Counted from the stretch's first letter, positions 9,724 through 19,516 are shown. The stretch: 64,000 nucleotides of DNA from Clostridiaceae bacterium Marseille-Q4143 (GCA_018228645.1 CP073693.1:1324001-1388000); one strand, 5' to 3'. The notes: a model not told the origin generated them from the letters alone. Program-made: numbers and translations.

Positions 9724-10182
9724 CTATAGCCGTAATCCTTTAATATCTTTAATACGGGATAAAATCATATTGCAGCTGCAGCTAAGAATGCCAGGCAGTG
9801 TATCAATGACATTGTGCAGGAAAAGTTCCATTTCATCACTGGATGAGGCAACGGCATGTACATGAAGTTTATCCCGTCCGGTGACACGATAGATCTGTGT
9901 GACGATATCATTTTTGTATAAAATATCTGACACCTGCATCAGATGATCTGGTTTAATTTCAATTTCAAAATAGCAGGATACAGCACCACTGATCTTTTGA
10001 GGATTGATGATTGTTGTGTATTCTTCAATTACCCCTTTTTTCTCTAAGGCTTGAATACGGGCTTTTACTGCTACTCTGGAAATACCGGTTTTCTCACCAA
10101 TATCAGAGTATGAGATACGTGCGTTTTCTATAAGCAACTGGATAATTTTCTGATCGAGTTCATCTAAACCATTCAGGTACAT
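9724..10182 (-). CDS. Lrp/AsnC-family transcriptional regulator
   Basis: A 152-residue regulator. The winged helix-turn-helix at the N terminus (LDELDQKIIQLLIENARISY, then IGEKTGISRVAVKARIQALE) and the C-terminal RAM/effector domain (about residues 65-145) are both complete, matching the usual family length of about 150. Lrp/AsnC proteins form octamers that sense amino acids. An AGGGGG ribosome site precedes the ATG. It is divergent from the MATE exporter gene at 10341, which may be its target, but no ligand can be assigned. Confidence 0.9.
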   Translation of the reverse strand: MYLNGLDELDQKIIQLLIENARISYSDIGEKTGISRVAVKARIQALEKKGVIEEYTTIINPQKISGAVSCYFEIEIKPDHLMQVSDILYKNDIVTQIYRVTGRDKLHVHAVASSSDEMELFLHNVIDTLPGILSCSCNMILSRIKDIKGLRL

Positions 10183-10269
10183 AAGTAATCCCCCTGTAAA
10201 ATGATAACTATCACTGTAATTCGTTTTTCCATTATAATATCATGCAGATTTCTAAAAGTAAATGACAGC

Positions 10270-10298
10270 TTGACTTAAGTACTTTAAACTCCTATAAT
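10270..10298 (+). promoter_or_regulatory. Sigma-A promoter of the MATE exporter gene
   Basis: TTGACT at 10270-10275 and TATAAT at 10293-10298 are separated by exactly 17 bases, 43 bases before the MATE start codon. It is one of the best core promoters in the window. Confidence 0.8.
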
Positions 10299-10340
10299 AA
10301 TGACAAAACGTAATACACAACTTACGAAATGGAGATAAAA

Positions 10341-11687
10341 ATGAATGGCGATTTGTCAAAAGGACCTGTTGTAAAGTCGATGCTTTTATTTGCTATTCCA
10401 ATGATATTGGGAGATTTACTTCAACAGTGTTATAACATTGCAGACACACTGATTGTTGGACGTTGTCTTGGCGAGAAGGCACTTGCAGCGGTAGGCTCCT
10501 CATTTACACTTATGACATTTATAACATCCATTATTCTTGGCTTATGTATGGGAAGCAGTGCATTGTTTTCTATCCGATTCGGACAGAAGGATGAAAATGG
10601 ACTTAAAGAGGATATTTGTGCATCCTTTATCTTTATTGCGGCAGTGACAGTGTTGTTAAATGTGGTTGCCTATGCAAGTCTGGGCGGACTTCGGGTTTTC
10701 CTCAGAGTTCCGGATGAAGTATGGGGTGAAATGAGAGAGTATCTATTCGTAATCTTTATGGGAATACCGGCTGTTTTTTTGTACAATTATTTTGCTTCAT
10801 ATCTCAGGGCCATCGGTAATTCTGTGATACCTCTGGTATTTCTGGCCGTATCATCCCTGCTTAATATTATTCTTGATCTTTGGTTCGTCATTGGTTTCAA
10901 GATGGGAGTAGCAGGAGCAGCAGAGGCGACAGTGATTGCACAGTATTTGTCCGGACTGGGGATCATGCTTTATACACTTATATGTTATAAGCGAGTTCAT
11001 GTAATTTGGAAAATCAGCTGTCTGAAGAAAGAACGAATCAGTGAAATTGTTTCCTTTTCCATGCTGACATGCATTCAGCAGTCGGTTATGAATCTGGGAA
11101 TCCTGATGGTACAGGGATTAGTAAACAGTTTTGGAACGGTTGTTATGGCAGCATTTGCAGCGGCTGTAAAGATAGATGCTTTTGCATATATGCCGGTGCA
11201 GGATTTTGGAAATGCATTCTCTACATTCATTGCACAGAATTATGGAGCAAAAGAAAAGCAGAGAATACAGCATGGATTGAAAGCGGCAGTGTGTATATCT
11301 GCAATCTTCTGCATAGTGATCTCTACATTTGTATTCCTATTCGCAAAACCACTTATGATGATATTTGTAGATGCAGGAGAAACACATATTATCATGGAAG
11401 GGGTCCGTTATCTGCGGATAGAAGGTGCTTTTTATATAGGAATTGGATGGTTATTTTTGCTGTATGGCTTGTATCGGGCTTTGGGTAAACCAGGAATGAG
11501 TGTGGTACTTACCATATTTTCCCTTGGAACCAGGGTAGTTCTGGCATATACCTTGTCAGCAATACCACAGATTGGCGTGACAGGTATTTGGTGGTCTGTG
11601 CCAATCGGATGGGCGTTAGCGGACATCATAGGGTTCCTGTATTACAAAATCAAAAAACAAAGCTTGCTTGGATTTAGTTGTTTATAA
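10341..11687 (+). CDS. MATE-family efflux transporter
   Basis: A 448-residue protein with twelve predicted membrane helices in two homologous halves. It begins with the family opening PVVKSMLLFAIPMILGDLLQ, followed by QCYNIADTLIVGRCLGEKAL, the standard MATE signature. Members export cationic drugs or metabolites against a sodium or proton gradient. The ATG at 10341 is preferred over 10329 because GGAG lies six bases upstream. It has its own promoter and an Lrp-type regulator transcribed divergently. The substrate is unknown. Confidence 0.92.
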   Translation: MNGDLSKGPVVKSMLLFAIPMILGDLLQQCYNIADTLIVGRCLGEKALAAVGSSFTLMTFITSIILGLCMGSSALFSIRFGQKDENGLKEDICASFIFIAAVTVLLNVVAYASLGGLRVFLRVPDEVWGEMREYLFVIFMGIPAVFLYNYFASYLRAIGNSVIPLVFLAVSSLLNIILDLWFVIGFKMGVAGAAEATVIAQYLSGLGIMLYTLICYKRVHVIWKISCLKKERISEIVSFSMLTCIQQSVMNLGILMVQGLVNSFGTVVMAAFAAAVKIDAFAYMPVQDFGNAFSTFIAQNYGAKEKQRIQHGLKAAVCISAIFCIVISTFVFLFAKPLMMIFVDAGETHIIMEGVRYLRIEGAFYIGIGWLFLLYGLYRALGKPGMSVVLTIFSLGTRVVLAYTLSAIPQIGVTGIWWSVPIGWALADIIGFLYYKIKKQSLLGFSCL

Positions 11688-11757
11688 CAGACCATTTTAG
11701 ACTTTTTTGATAAATGTACATATCTAATTTCATACTTTAGTACAATTTACAAGTAAT

Positions 11758-11794
11758 CCCCTATCTGTTAAAATTTTAATAGAAACAGATGGGG
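11758..11794 (+). terminator. Terminator or leader hairpin behind the MATE gene
   Basis: The arms CCCCTATCTGTT (11758-11769) and AACAGATGGGG (11784-11794) form a hairpin followed by ATATTTTATT. It probably ends the MATE transcript. A possible promoter (TTGATA near 11707, CATACT near 11731) lies upstream of it, so it could instead sit in the leader of the surface-protein gene. Confidence 0.65.
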
Positions 11795-11859
11795 ATATTT
11801 TATTGTCTGAAATCTATATAAACGAACCTGGAGAACAGACATAAGAAAAGGAGTTGGAC

Positions 11860-14800
11860 ATGAAGAGACGAGTACTGAGCCTCACAATGGCATTTCTTCT
11901 GGCATTCACCATGCTTCCCATCCAGGCAGTCGCAGAAGAACTGCCGGAGCATGAGGAAATCGTGGAGGAAAATGTGCCGGCGGAAGAAGTTCTGGCAGAA
12001 GAGACCGAAGAAAAGGTGACGAAAGCAGAACCTGCGGAAGAAGTAACCGAGACACCGACCGAGGAAGAACCCGAAGTCAAGGAAGAAGCTCCCGCAGAGA
12101 AGGAAGCAGTTTCGGAAGCACCGGAGGCAGAGGCACCACAGGAAGATGCACCGGCTGAAAGCCAGATTACAGAGTCGGCTGCAAGTGTACAGGCGATGGA
12201 AGTAAATGATATTGCGGTACAGGCAGAGGACGACGAAACGAAACCACAGGAAAACGTTGTAAAAGTAGGTGAGACAGCATATGGCTCATTTGCGGATGCC
12301 ATGAAAGCTGCAAATAATGCATCCGGAAATGTGACCATGACGATTCTGACCGATATTGAGGATACGAATGAAGAGACAGGCGCGTTCAGCTACTCCAATA
12401 CAGATGCAGATTTGACCATTGATCTCAACGGAAAAACAGTCCATGTGAGCAAGTTTACGGTAGAATCCGGAACGGTGACTTTTAAAGATGCAAAGCCAGC
12501 AGATGGAAATTATTTTTCAAAAGTGACGGTAAATACAGGCGGAAAGGCAGTTCTGGAAAGTGGATGCCTTGGTGTAGAGAATAAGGATACAGAAGCTGTT
12601 GATGTTTCCGGTACATTTGAAATGTCTGGTGGACGCATAGCTGGAAAGTTGTATCCGCACCAAGGGGCTGAGGTATCAATTGAAGCTGGTTATGTGCGAA
12701 ACCTGTATTTGGACTTGTCACCGGAGAAGGTAAGGGTAGTACTGACAGGTGGCGAGTTTGGAAGTCTCACAAAAGAATATGGAAAAGATGTCTCCTATGC
12801 GGCACTTTTACATGCTGGATATGGTTATAAAACGGATGGTAACTGGCTCGGGTATCATCGTATAGATGATACAAGTCCACGGTACAATCTGAAAGTCGAA
12901 AAGTGTGTGCAACATCAATTTTTGGAAACCGGTTGGTGTGGGAACTGCAATTATCAGTGTCCACATACTAATATGACACCAGAAATGAATCAGTGCCCGG
13001 ATTGTAAAATGTCCTGGGCGGTAGAGAGCCAAAAAGACGGGACGGTGGCAAAATATGCATCGTTGCAGGAGGCTTTTGAGAAGGCTCCGGATGGCAGTAC
13101 GTTGACGCTCTTGAAGGATATAAATGATGATGGGGCTACTTACGAAATAACGAAGAATTTCGTAGTTCATATGGGTGCATATAGCATAAACATGTTTAGA
13201 CTTTATATCCGAACTACAGGGGCACTAACACTTACAGGTGAAAAAAAGATTACCAGATATATTATAGTAGAAGGAGATGGACAGCTGCATTTAACAGATA
13301 ACTGGACAGGAACTCTTAACAATGTATATTTAAATACTAACTATTCACAATTTTCTATGAAGCAAGGTATTGTTGGGGAACTGGGATTGGGCACAAGTGG
13401 CTCTAATAATAATATCCATATTTCAGGAGGTACATTTAATCGGATAAAGAATTCTCGTGCTAATAAGAATGATGGCATTCCAGTAAAAAATCTGCTGGAA
13501 ACAGGCTATGTATTTAAGCAGAACAACCAGACAATAGAGTATACCGGGGAAGTTCCGGGATGGGGCTCTCTTTCTAACTTGACGGTTGAACGGTGTGAAG
13601 AACACCGGGATAAAGATGGTGATGTCCTTTGTGATTATTGTAATCAGTCAGCGGCATTTCCTGTCGAAGTGACTGCTTCAGATGGCACTACGGCCAGATA
13701 TTCAGGCCTGCAGGGTGCGCTCAATGAAGCACAGAATGATGCAACAGTAAAGCTGCTTGCTGATATTCCCGCAGGAGCGCAGGGTTCGGCGTATACAGTA
13801 GACAACAAACGGATAACGCTTGATCTTGGCAATAAGACGATATCCGGCAGCGGAATTTCTGCCACAAAAGGTGCAGACCTGACCATAACGGGGAATGGCA
13901 CTGTTGCTGGAGAAGTGACCTTTGCTTCCAATTCTACAGGCCAACTGCAAGGCGGTACCTTTGGGAAAATTACATCTGTCACGAAAATGCTTCAGGAATT
14001 GCTGCCGGAAGGATATGCATATCGTGACCGCAATGGTGATACGTGGCGGTCGGATATTACGGGATCTTCCATAGAGAATGTGGTAGTTTTGAAGGCTCCG
14101 ATTCAGCAGTTGGATATTACAAATAGTATCGGAAAACTGACATACGGATATTCAGAAGATGAAGGACAGTACCTGCTGGTAAATCCGGTTTTATTGGAGG
14201 AATATAACGAAAATGAAGTAGGATATGAATGGCATAAGGTAGACAAAAATGGAGCGGAGTCATCAGATTCTGTTTCTATGGAACAAAAGTTTTCTATTCC
14301 AGCAGGTCTGGAAGCCGGAAACCATACCTATCGCGTTCATGCTACTTATCATGGCTACATATTGAAAGAGGATGTTACTTTTGAAGTGTCGAAAGCGGAT
14401 GTAAAGGTAACAAAAGCGCCCACGGTTGAAAAACTGATTTATACAGGCCAATCAATGGCCCTTATAGTAAATTCAGGAGTTGCTGAAGGTGGATCATTTG
14501 TTTATAGCATGGAAAAAGACGGTACTTATACATCTGATATTCCGACTGGCAAGGCAGCAGGGGAATATACGGTATGGTATAAAGTGAAGGGTGACAGCAA
14601 CCACAATGACAGTGAACCTGCAAGCGTAACGGCAACGATCAGCTATTTTACGACAGATGGGGCGGCAGCACTGGCAGATACCAATAAAGGGGAGAATGAC
14701 TGGTATAGGAGTACGGTTACTATTCTGGCTCCGGAAGGATTTACGATTTCTTCTGCCTTGGACGGAACTTATGCAAAAAGCTTTGAAACCAATATAAATG

Positions 14801-16668
14801 GCGAAAATACTTATTATTTGCGACAGGATACCAGCGGCTACATTACCGATGCAAAAACGATTCAGGTGCCTATTGATACGCAGGCACCGACAAAGCCAAC
14901 TCTGACGATTGGGGAAACAGCAACGGATACTACGGTCACCCTACAGGCGGCAGCCAAGGATGAGACAAGTGGTGTGCAGGAATATATTTTGAAGGAAGCA
15001 ACGAATCAGGTTCCTGAGCAGAAGCGTTCGGATGGTGTATTTGCCCTGACAGGACTGACCAGCGATACGGCGTATACATTTACCGTAACTGCGAAAGATA
15101 ATGCCGGCAATCTATCAGAAGCATCGGATACTTTCATCGTGAAGACCCGCAAGAAACCATTTGCCAATGCTGTGGTGACATTAAAGAATGCGGATAAGAT
15201 TTACAATGGAACGGTGCAGACACCGGATGTGGAAGTATCCATGAACGGTACAGCTCTGACGGCGGATCAGTATGTGGTAAGCTATGAGCAGGATGGAACT
15301 GCAGTGGCAGCACCCACAAAGGCAGGCACCTATAAGGTAGTGGTAACGGCGGGGGAAAATGGCGATTATGAAGGAATCGCATCCGGTCAGCCAACCTATA
15401 CCATTGCGAAAAAGACCATTACCGCATCACTGAACGGCACCCTGACGAAGACCTATGATGGCACCACAAAGGTACTGGAAGCACAGAAACTGACGGTTCT
15501 TCTGAAAGGCGTGGAAGATGGCGATAAGGTGACTGCGACAGCGGACGCATACGCTTATAACAGCGCGGAAGTAAAAGATGCCGACACCATTACCGGAAGC
15601 GTCATTGCACTGGCAGGTGCGGATGCAGAGAATTATCAGCTGGCAGAGACAAAGGCTTCTGTGAGTGCAAAGATCTTGCAGAAGAATCTGGCAAAAGCAG
15701 ATGTGACACTTGGTGCAGCGCTGGTGGCAAACGGAAAGAGCCAGACTCAGGCAGTAGAAAAAGTTATGCTGGATGGAACAGAGCTTACCGCAAAGGATTA
15801 TGAGGTTACCGGAAATCAGGCAGCCGCAGCAGGAAGCTATACGCTGACCATCGAAGGAAAGAATAATTATACCGGTAAGGTTCAGAAGACCTATGTGGTA
15901 GTACCGGCAGAAGAGCAAATGGTATCTACCGGAAACGGAGATGTGAAGATTGGAGAGGGAACTTTGAAAGTCTCCGTATCTGCAGGGCAGGATGCACCGG
16001 AGATGTCTCTTGCTTCTGATAAAAAAACGTTGATCAAAATGCTGATTCAGGGAGGCAATCTGACGGCAGATGAGATTGTTCTGATTGAAGAAGGCGCTAC
16101 TATTGAACTGACACTGAATGTAGAGCATGCGGAAGCAACGGTCAGCGCAGAGACCAGGGCGGCTATGGAGAAGACAGCCGGTGAATTTACCATCGGGCGG
16201 TATCTGAACATTACATTTACCAAGAGTGTGAACGGAGAGAAGGAGAGCGAGATTCACGAGATCAAAGCTCCGATCAAAATTTCTTTCCGGCTGAGCAATG
16301 ACCTTCTCAACACAGACCGTAAGGTGAAACGGGAGTACATGGTTCTCAGAAATCATGACGGCGAAGTGACAAGTCTTCCGGGCACCTTCGCCGACGGCAT
16401 TATCACTTTTGAGACAGACCGGTTCTCCGATTATGCAATCGCATGGAAGGATACGGCGGTCAGCACATCCGGATCTAAGAAGAAACACAGATCAGGAAGT
16501 GCACAGCAGGAAGCAACTGCCGTCGCAGCACCGGAAGTATCTCAGCTGGTACAGGCACAAAGCGCACCGACCGGAGATACAGCTCCGATAGAATGGATGC
16601 TTCTTCTGGCAGCTTTAAGCGCAGCTGGAATTGGTATGATACTTGCAAAAAAACGAAAAGAAAATTAG
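11860..16668 (+). CDS. Large cell-wall-anchored surface protein with beta-helix-like and YDG-type repeats
   Basis: A 1602-residue secreted protein. A signal peptide (MKRRVLSLTMAFLLAFTMLP, cleavage near AVAEE) is followed by about 100 residues of Glu/Pro/Ala-rich spacer. Three related modules then begin with a YGSFADAM / YASLQEAF / YSGLQGAL motif and a T-LLxDI motif, typical of right-handed beta-helix surface repeats. Between them are two short cysteine clusters (CGNCNYQC with CPDC; CDYC) that could bind zinc. Next come Ig-like and FN3-like domains (about 14400-15150) and MBG/YDG-type repeats (TYDGTTKVLEA). The C terminus APTGD, a membrane helix and KKRKEN form a sorting signal of the PTGD rather than LPXTG type. 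The ATG at 11860 follows AAAAGGAG. Function, probably binding or structural, is not known. Confidence 0.85.
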   Translation: MKRRVLSLTMAFLLAFTMLPIQAVAEELPEHEEIVEENVPAEEVLAEETEEKVTKAEPAEEVTETPTEEEPEVKEEAPAEKEAVSEAPEAEAPQEDAPAESQITESAASVQAMEVNDIAVQAEDDETKPQENVVKVGETAYGSFADAMKAANNASGNVTMTILTDIEDTNEETGAFSYSNTDADLTIDLNGKTVHVSKFTVESGTVTFKDAKPADGNYFSKVTVNTGGKAVLESGCLGVENKDTEAVDVSGTFEMSGGRIAGKLYPHQGAEVSIEAGYVRNLYLDLSPEKVRVVLTGGEFGSLTKEYGKDVSYAALLHAGYGYKTDGNWLGYHRIDDTSPRYNLKVEKCVQHQFLETGWCGNCNYQCPHTNMTPEMNQCPDCKMSWAVESQKDGTVAKYASLQEAFEKAPDGSTLTLLKDINDDGATYEITKNFVVHMGAYSINMFRLYIRTTGALTLTGEKKITRYIIVEGDGQLHLTDNWTGTLNNVYLNTNYSQFSMKQGIVGELGLGTSGSNNNIHISGGTFNRIKNSRANKNDGIPVKNLLETGYVFKQNNQTIEYTGEVPGWGSLSNLTVERCEEHRDKDGDVLCDYCNQSAAFPVEVTASDGTTARYSGLQGALNEAQNDATVKLLADIPAGAQGSAYTVDNKRITLDLGNKTISGSGISATKGADLTITGNGTVAGEVTFASNSTGQLQGGTFGKITSVTKMLQELLPEGYAYRDRNGDTWRSDITGSSIENVVVLKAPIQQLDITNSIGKLTYGYSEDEGQYLLVNPVLLEEYNENEVGYEWHKVDKNGAESSDSVSMEQKFSIPAGLEAGNHTYRVHATYHGYILKEDVTFEVSKADVKVTKAPTVEKLIYTGQSMALIVNSGVAEGGSFVYSMEKDGTYTSDIPTGKAAGEYTVWYKVKGDSNHNDSEPASVTATISYFTTDGAAALADTNKGENDWYRSTVTILAPEGFTISSALDGTYAKSFETNINGENTYYLRQDTSGYITDAKTIQVPIDTQAPTKPTLTIGETATDTTVTLQAAAKDETSGVQEYILKEATNQVPEQKRSDGVFALTGLTSDTAYTFTVTAKDNAGNLSEASDTFIVKTRKKPFANAVVTLKNADKIYNGTVQTPDVEVSMNGTALTADQYVVSYEQDGTAVAAPTKAGTYKVVVTAGENGDYEGIASGQPTYTIAKKTITASLNGTLTKTYDGTTKVLEAQKLTVLLKGVEDGDKVTATADAYAYNSAEVKDADTITGSVIALAGADAENYQLAETKASVSAKILQKNLAKADVTLGAALVANGKSQTQAVEKVMLDGTELTAKDYEVTGNQAAAAGSYTLTIEGKNNYTGKVQKTYVVVPAEEQMVSTGNGDVKIGEGTLKVSVSAGQDAPEMSLASDKKTLIKMLIQGGNLTADEIVLIEEGATIELTLNVEHAEATVSAETRAAMEKTAGEFTIGRYLNITFTKSVNGEKESEIHEIKAPIKISFRLSNDLLNTDRKVKREYMVLRNHDGEVTSLPGTFADGIITFETDRFSDYAIAWKDTAVSTSGSKKKHRSGSAQQEATAVAAPEVSQLVQAQSAPTGDTAPIEWMLLLAALSAAGIGMILAKKRKEN

Positions 16669-16742
16669 CGCATTTTAAGAAAAGGGTGTTCCCTGGATTT
16701 TTCATCCGGGGAATGTCCTTTTTTTCAGTTTTATAATATAAT
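16612..16742. repeat. 131-bp direct repeat, left copy
   Basis: This stretch covers the last 19 codons of the surface-protein gene, its stop codon and its terminator. The same 131 bases recur at 18745-18875 with a single C-to-T difference (16707 against 18840). The two copies exactly flank the insertion element, so they are best read as an unusually long target-site duplication. Confidence 0.9.
16684..16725 (+). terminator. Terminator of the surface-protein gene
   Basis: A 13-bp stem (16684-16696 with 16706-16718, some G-U pairs) with a nine-base loop is followed by a run of T. A copy with one changed base lies at 18817-18851 in the right-hand repeat. Confidence 0.85.
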
Positions 16743-16770
16743 CCCATCTTTGACACTTTGTAGAGTGAAA

Positions 16771-16810
16771 AACAGCCATAATCCCAGTATTTATGGGGAA
16801 TGTGGCTGTT
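16771..16810 (-). terminator. Hairpin at the transposase 3' end
   Basis: AACAGCCA at 16771-16778 pairs with TGGCTGTT at 16803-16810. Read on the minus strand it lies about 40 bases behind the transposase stop and is followed by a T run, as expected for a terminator inside the element. Confidence 0.6.
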
Positions 16811-16849
16811 TCCGTTTTTGCATCGATATGTACTATTTTTGAAATTGTG

Positions 16850-18586
16850 CTATTTTTTCTGCTTTGTTTCTTTGATGACTGCGCGCATATCTGCTTTTGA
16901 GATGAATTCGTAATCCGTCCTAAAGCCAAAGGCTGTATGCAGGGCATCTGTCAGTTTCGTACGTTTGTAGGACGGGATGTAGCCACTGTCTTTAGACAGC
17001 AGGGTCATGTTCATTTCTCTGAGAGTTTTCAAAATTTCGCTGCAGGTGAATTCTTCTAAAAGCTTCTTTTCCAGCAGCCGGTATACCAGAAGGCTGATGT
17101 AACAGGTTAAAAAGTGGGCTTTGATGCTGTCTTCCCGTCTTACAAAAACAGGTCTTGCTTCGAATTCTGTTTTCATGATCCGGAAGTTTTCTTCGATCTC
17201 CCAGCGGCGTTTGTTGATGTTGATGATTTCACGGATATCTCCTTCCAGATTCGTTACAACTGCGTAAAAGCCATCATACATGGATTCTTCCTGTATGCGT
17301 TCTTCATCTAATTCATAAAGCTGTTTCTGGGCAATCTCGCCATCATCGGTAACTGCTGTTTTCTGAATGAAACGGGAAGGGTCGTTTGGATTTTTCCCTT
17401 TTCTGGCTTTGCCCGGAGACTGCATGATCTTTAAGGCACGTTCGATCTGACCTGCCCGGATCCTCTGCTGGTATGCTTTGTATTTGGGAGAGTATGTGAT
17501 AATGACGGTTTCGTCCATATCTCCTGTGACAATGGGGTATTCTTTGTAATAAACAGTGTTGTACACTTCGGGGTCTGTCTCATCCAGCGTGGAAATGTCT
17601 ATGAACTTCTGGGATCCAGGAACCTTGAACTGTGTTGGAAGGAGCGCCAGTTCACGTTCCTCTTTTCTCATTTTTTTCAAAGAATACGTGATCACATAAG
17701 ACCTGTTTCCAAAGCTGTTAAAAAAACGATTGCTCTTACTGCCAAGCCCAGCATCGGAGCAGAAGATAAACTCGCTGCAGTTAAAATCCCGGATCACTTT
17801 GGTCTCTAGCGGTTTCAGGGTAAGCTGTTCGTTCTGATTTCCGGGATACAGATCAAAGGAAAGGGGGATGCCGTCTGCATCCATGAAAAGTCCCATGGTC
17901 ACGATGGGATTGGGTCTGTGTTCCTTGCTTTTGCCATACTTTTTCATGCCATCTTCCGCTTCAATCTCGAAATAATAGTTGGTGCAGTCGTAGTAAAGGA
18001 TTTTTGAGTTACGTGGATGGACAAAATTGGAGTTCTGATAAAGCTCCTCCTGAATGTAATCGGACTCCTCTGCAAGAACGGAAAGAGAGCGGTAAAGATT
18101 CTGCAGGGAATACTTTGGCAGTTCCAGTAAGGACTGGCAGTAAGAGAAGCTGCTGAGCTTGCTGGAAGGGGAAAGAATCCTGGCATAGATCAGATCCGTA
18201 AGGATGGCATGGAAATCGTAAGTAAACCGGTGGTGGTTACGGATATTTCTGCAGATGTTGTCGAGACGCAGTTCGGTGCATAGCTGCTGCAGGAACAGAT
18301 AGCCGACGTTGAAGAGACGTTCTTCGTCCAGTGGAATACGGGCAAGAGGGGAAAAAGAGACCGTGATTCTTTCCTTACGCTGGTTGTAGAGCAGAGTTTC
18401 TTTTTCCGCTTCTTTTTTTGCCCAGTCCATCATGGCAGTCTCGTCACCGGAGAACTGAGCCAGAAGATCATTGTACTTCCCAAGTTTTTTGTAGATACGG
18501 GAAGAAGTTTTACCGTTATCTTTGCGGTAGGATTGTTTGATGTAGACATCCTGATTGCCTTTATTTCCAGTAATAGATACGTACAT
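16850..18586 (-). CDS. IS1634-family DDE transposase
   Basis: A 578-residue transposase of the IS4-superfamily IS1634 group, which cuts and joins the element's ends. The N-terminal region (KQSYRKDNGKTSSRIYKKLG) is the DNA-binding part typical of this group. The catalytic core contains YDCTNYYFEIEAED (first Asp), a conserved FIFCSDAGLGSK block (second Asp) and INKRRWEIEENFRIMKTEFE, the Y-(2)-R-(3)-E-(6)-K-like signature that carries the catalytic Glu. The frame is intact, so the element may be active. It is oriented against the surface-protein gene. Confidence 0.93.
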   Translation of the reverse strand: MYVSITGNKGNQDVYIKQSYRKDNGKTSSRIYKKLGKYNDLLAQFSGDETAMMDWAKKEAEKETLLYNQRKERITVSFSPLARIPLDEERLFNVGYLFLQQLCTELRLDNICRNIRNHHRFTYDFHAILTDLIYARILSPSSKLSSFSYCQSLLELPKYSLQNLYRSLSVLAEESDYIQEELYQNSNFVHPRNSKILYYDCTNYYFEIEAEDGMKKYGKSKEHRPNPIVTMGLFMDADGIPLSFDLYPGNQNEQLTLKPLETKVIRDFNCSEFIFCSDAGLGSKSNRFFNSFGNRSYVITYSLKKMRKEERELALLPTQFKVPGSQKFIDISTLDETDPEVYNTVYYKEYPIVTGDMDETVIITYSPKYKAYQQRIRAGQIERALKIMQSPGKARKGKNPNDPSRFIQKTAVTDDGEIAQKQLYELDEERIQEESMYDGFYAVVTNLEGDIREIININKRRWEIEENFRIMKTEFEARPVFVRREDSIKAHFLTCYISLLVYRLLEKKLLEEFTCSEILKTLREMNMTLLSKDSGYIPSYKRTKLTDALHTAFGFRTDYEFISKADMRAVIKETKQKK

Positions 18587-18744
18587 AACGCTTTTCTCCT
18601 GTAATAAAATCCGTTTTCTTTATTATACCACAAAGCGTATAAAGTAGCACTATAAAAATCATAAAATTTGACAAAAAATAAGCCACAAACGGCTTAAACA
18701 AAGGATTTATATTACAATGATAAAAAAAGAAGTGTCAAACTCCC

Positions 18745-18875
18745 GCTTTAAGCGCAGCTGGAATTGGTATGATACTTGCAAAAAAACGAAAAGAAAATTA
18801 GCGCATTTTAAGAAAAGGGTGTTCCCTGGATTTTTCATCTGGGGAATGTCCTTTTTTTCAGTTTTATAATATAAT
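18745..18875. repeat. 131-bp direct repeat, right copy
   Basis: The duplicate of 16612-16742 with one C-to-T change. It contains an orphan copy of the last codons of the surface-protein gene, lacking any start, and a second copy of its terminator. This copy now lies directly upstream of the CYTH gene. Confidence 0.9.
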
Positions 18876-18903
18876 AAGAAAAACACAAAGTGGGGGATGG
18901 GGA

Positions 18904-19485
18904 ATGGCCATTGAGGTAGAGATTAAGCTGAAAATTGAGGATAGCGGAGAATTAATAAAGAAGCTTAAAGACCAGCATTTTACAGCGGGGAAAACCGTGT
19001 GGGAATCGGACCTTTATTTTACATCAGAGCATCGTAATATGAAAGCCTGCGATGAAGCCTTGAGGGTACGTTGTGTGAAGGAAAAAGACACAGGGAAACA
19101 GGCGGCATATCTGACCTATAAGGGAAAGAAACTGGACACTTGTTCTATGACGCGAAAAGAAGTGGAATTGGAGATTTCTGATGGGGAGACGGGAGTGGAA
19201 CTACTGAAAAGCATTGGATTCTATCCCACAATGCCAGTGGAGAAGCTGCGGCAGTATTTTCATAGAGAGCAGATGACCGCCTGTGTGGATCAGGTAACGG
19301 GACTGGGGGATTTCCTGGAACTGGAGATTATTGTGGAAGACGAGACGAAGCGCGCCGCAGCATTAAGTGAAATCGAAACTTTGCTTGTAAAACTTGGTTA
19401 TACGATGCAGGATACGACGAGAACTTCGTATTTGTCTATGCTTGAAGAGGCGTTTCCTTGCGGTAATACGGAAGTTTCCGTATAA
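18904..19485 (+). CDS. CYTH-domain protein (CyaB/triphosphatase type)
   Basis: A 193-residue protein that is a single CYTH domain. The diagnostic ExExK motif is at the N terminus (EVEIK), followed by the alternating charged residues of the triphosphate tunnel (ALRVR, YLTYKGKK, RKEVELEI, VEKLRQYF, DFLELEI). CYTH proteins act on triphosphates as inorganic triphosphatases or class IV adenylate cyclases; bacterial genomes often label them 'class IV adenylate cyclase' without proof. It starts a run of house-keeping genes, 31 bases before the rsmH-type gene. The insertion element has been placed directly upstream, so its old promoter region is now separated from earlier sequence. Confidence 0.88.
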   Translation: MAIEVEIKLKIEDSGELIKKLKDQHFTAGKTVWESDLYFTSEHRNMKACDEALRVRCVKEKDTGKQAAYLTYKGKKLDTCSMTRKEVELEISDGETGVELLKSIGFYPTMPVEKLRQYFHREQMTACVDQVTGLGDFLELEIIVEDETKRAAALSEIETLLVKLGYTMQDTTRTSYLSMLEEAFPCGNTEVSV

Positions 19486-19516
19486 TAGACTTGGATAAAT
19501 AGATGGAGGGACAGAC

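Larger units (their letters stand above)
16743..18744. mobile_element. IS1634-type insertion sequence (IS4 superfamily), 2002 bp
   Basis: The element is bounded by the 131-bp direct repeats. Imperfect terminal inverted repeats are visible: TTTGACACTT at 16749-16758 and its complement at 18730-18739, six and five bases from the edges. It carries one transposase gene on the minus strand. IS1634-group elements are known for long target duplications of variable length, which fits. The element sits behind a terminator and damages no gene. The near-identity of the repeats suggests a recent insertion. Confidence 0.9.

Noticed and set aside
9644..9865. Small plus-strand frame behind the PTS gene
   Set aside because: It starts inside the terminator hairpin and overlaps the Lrp gene antisense.
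15427..16488. 353-residue open frame on the minus strand inside the large surface protein gene
   Set aside because: It is antisense to a repeat-rich gene with clear domains, has no ribosome site and its translation is Cys/His/Leu-rich with no family pattern.
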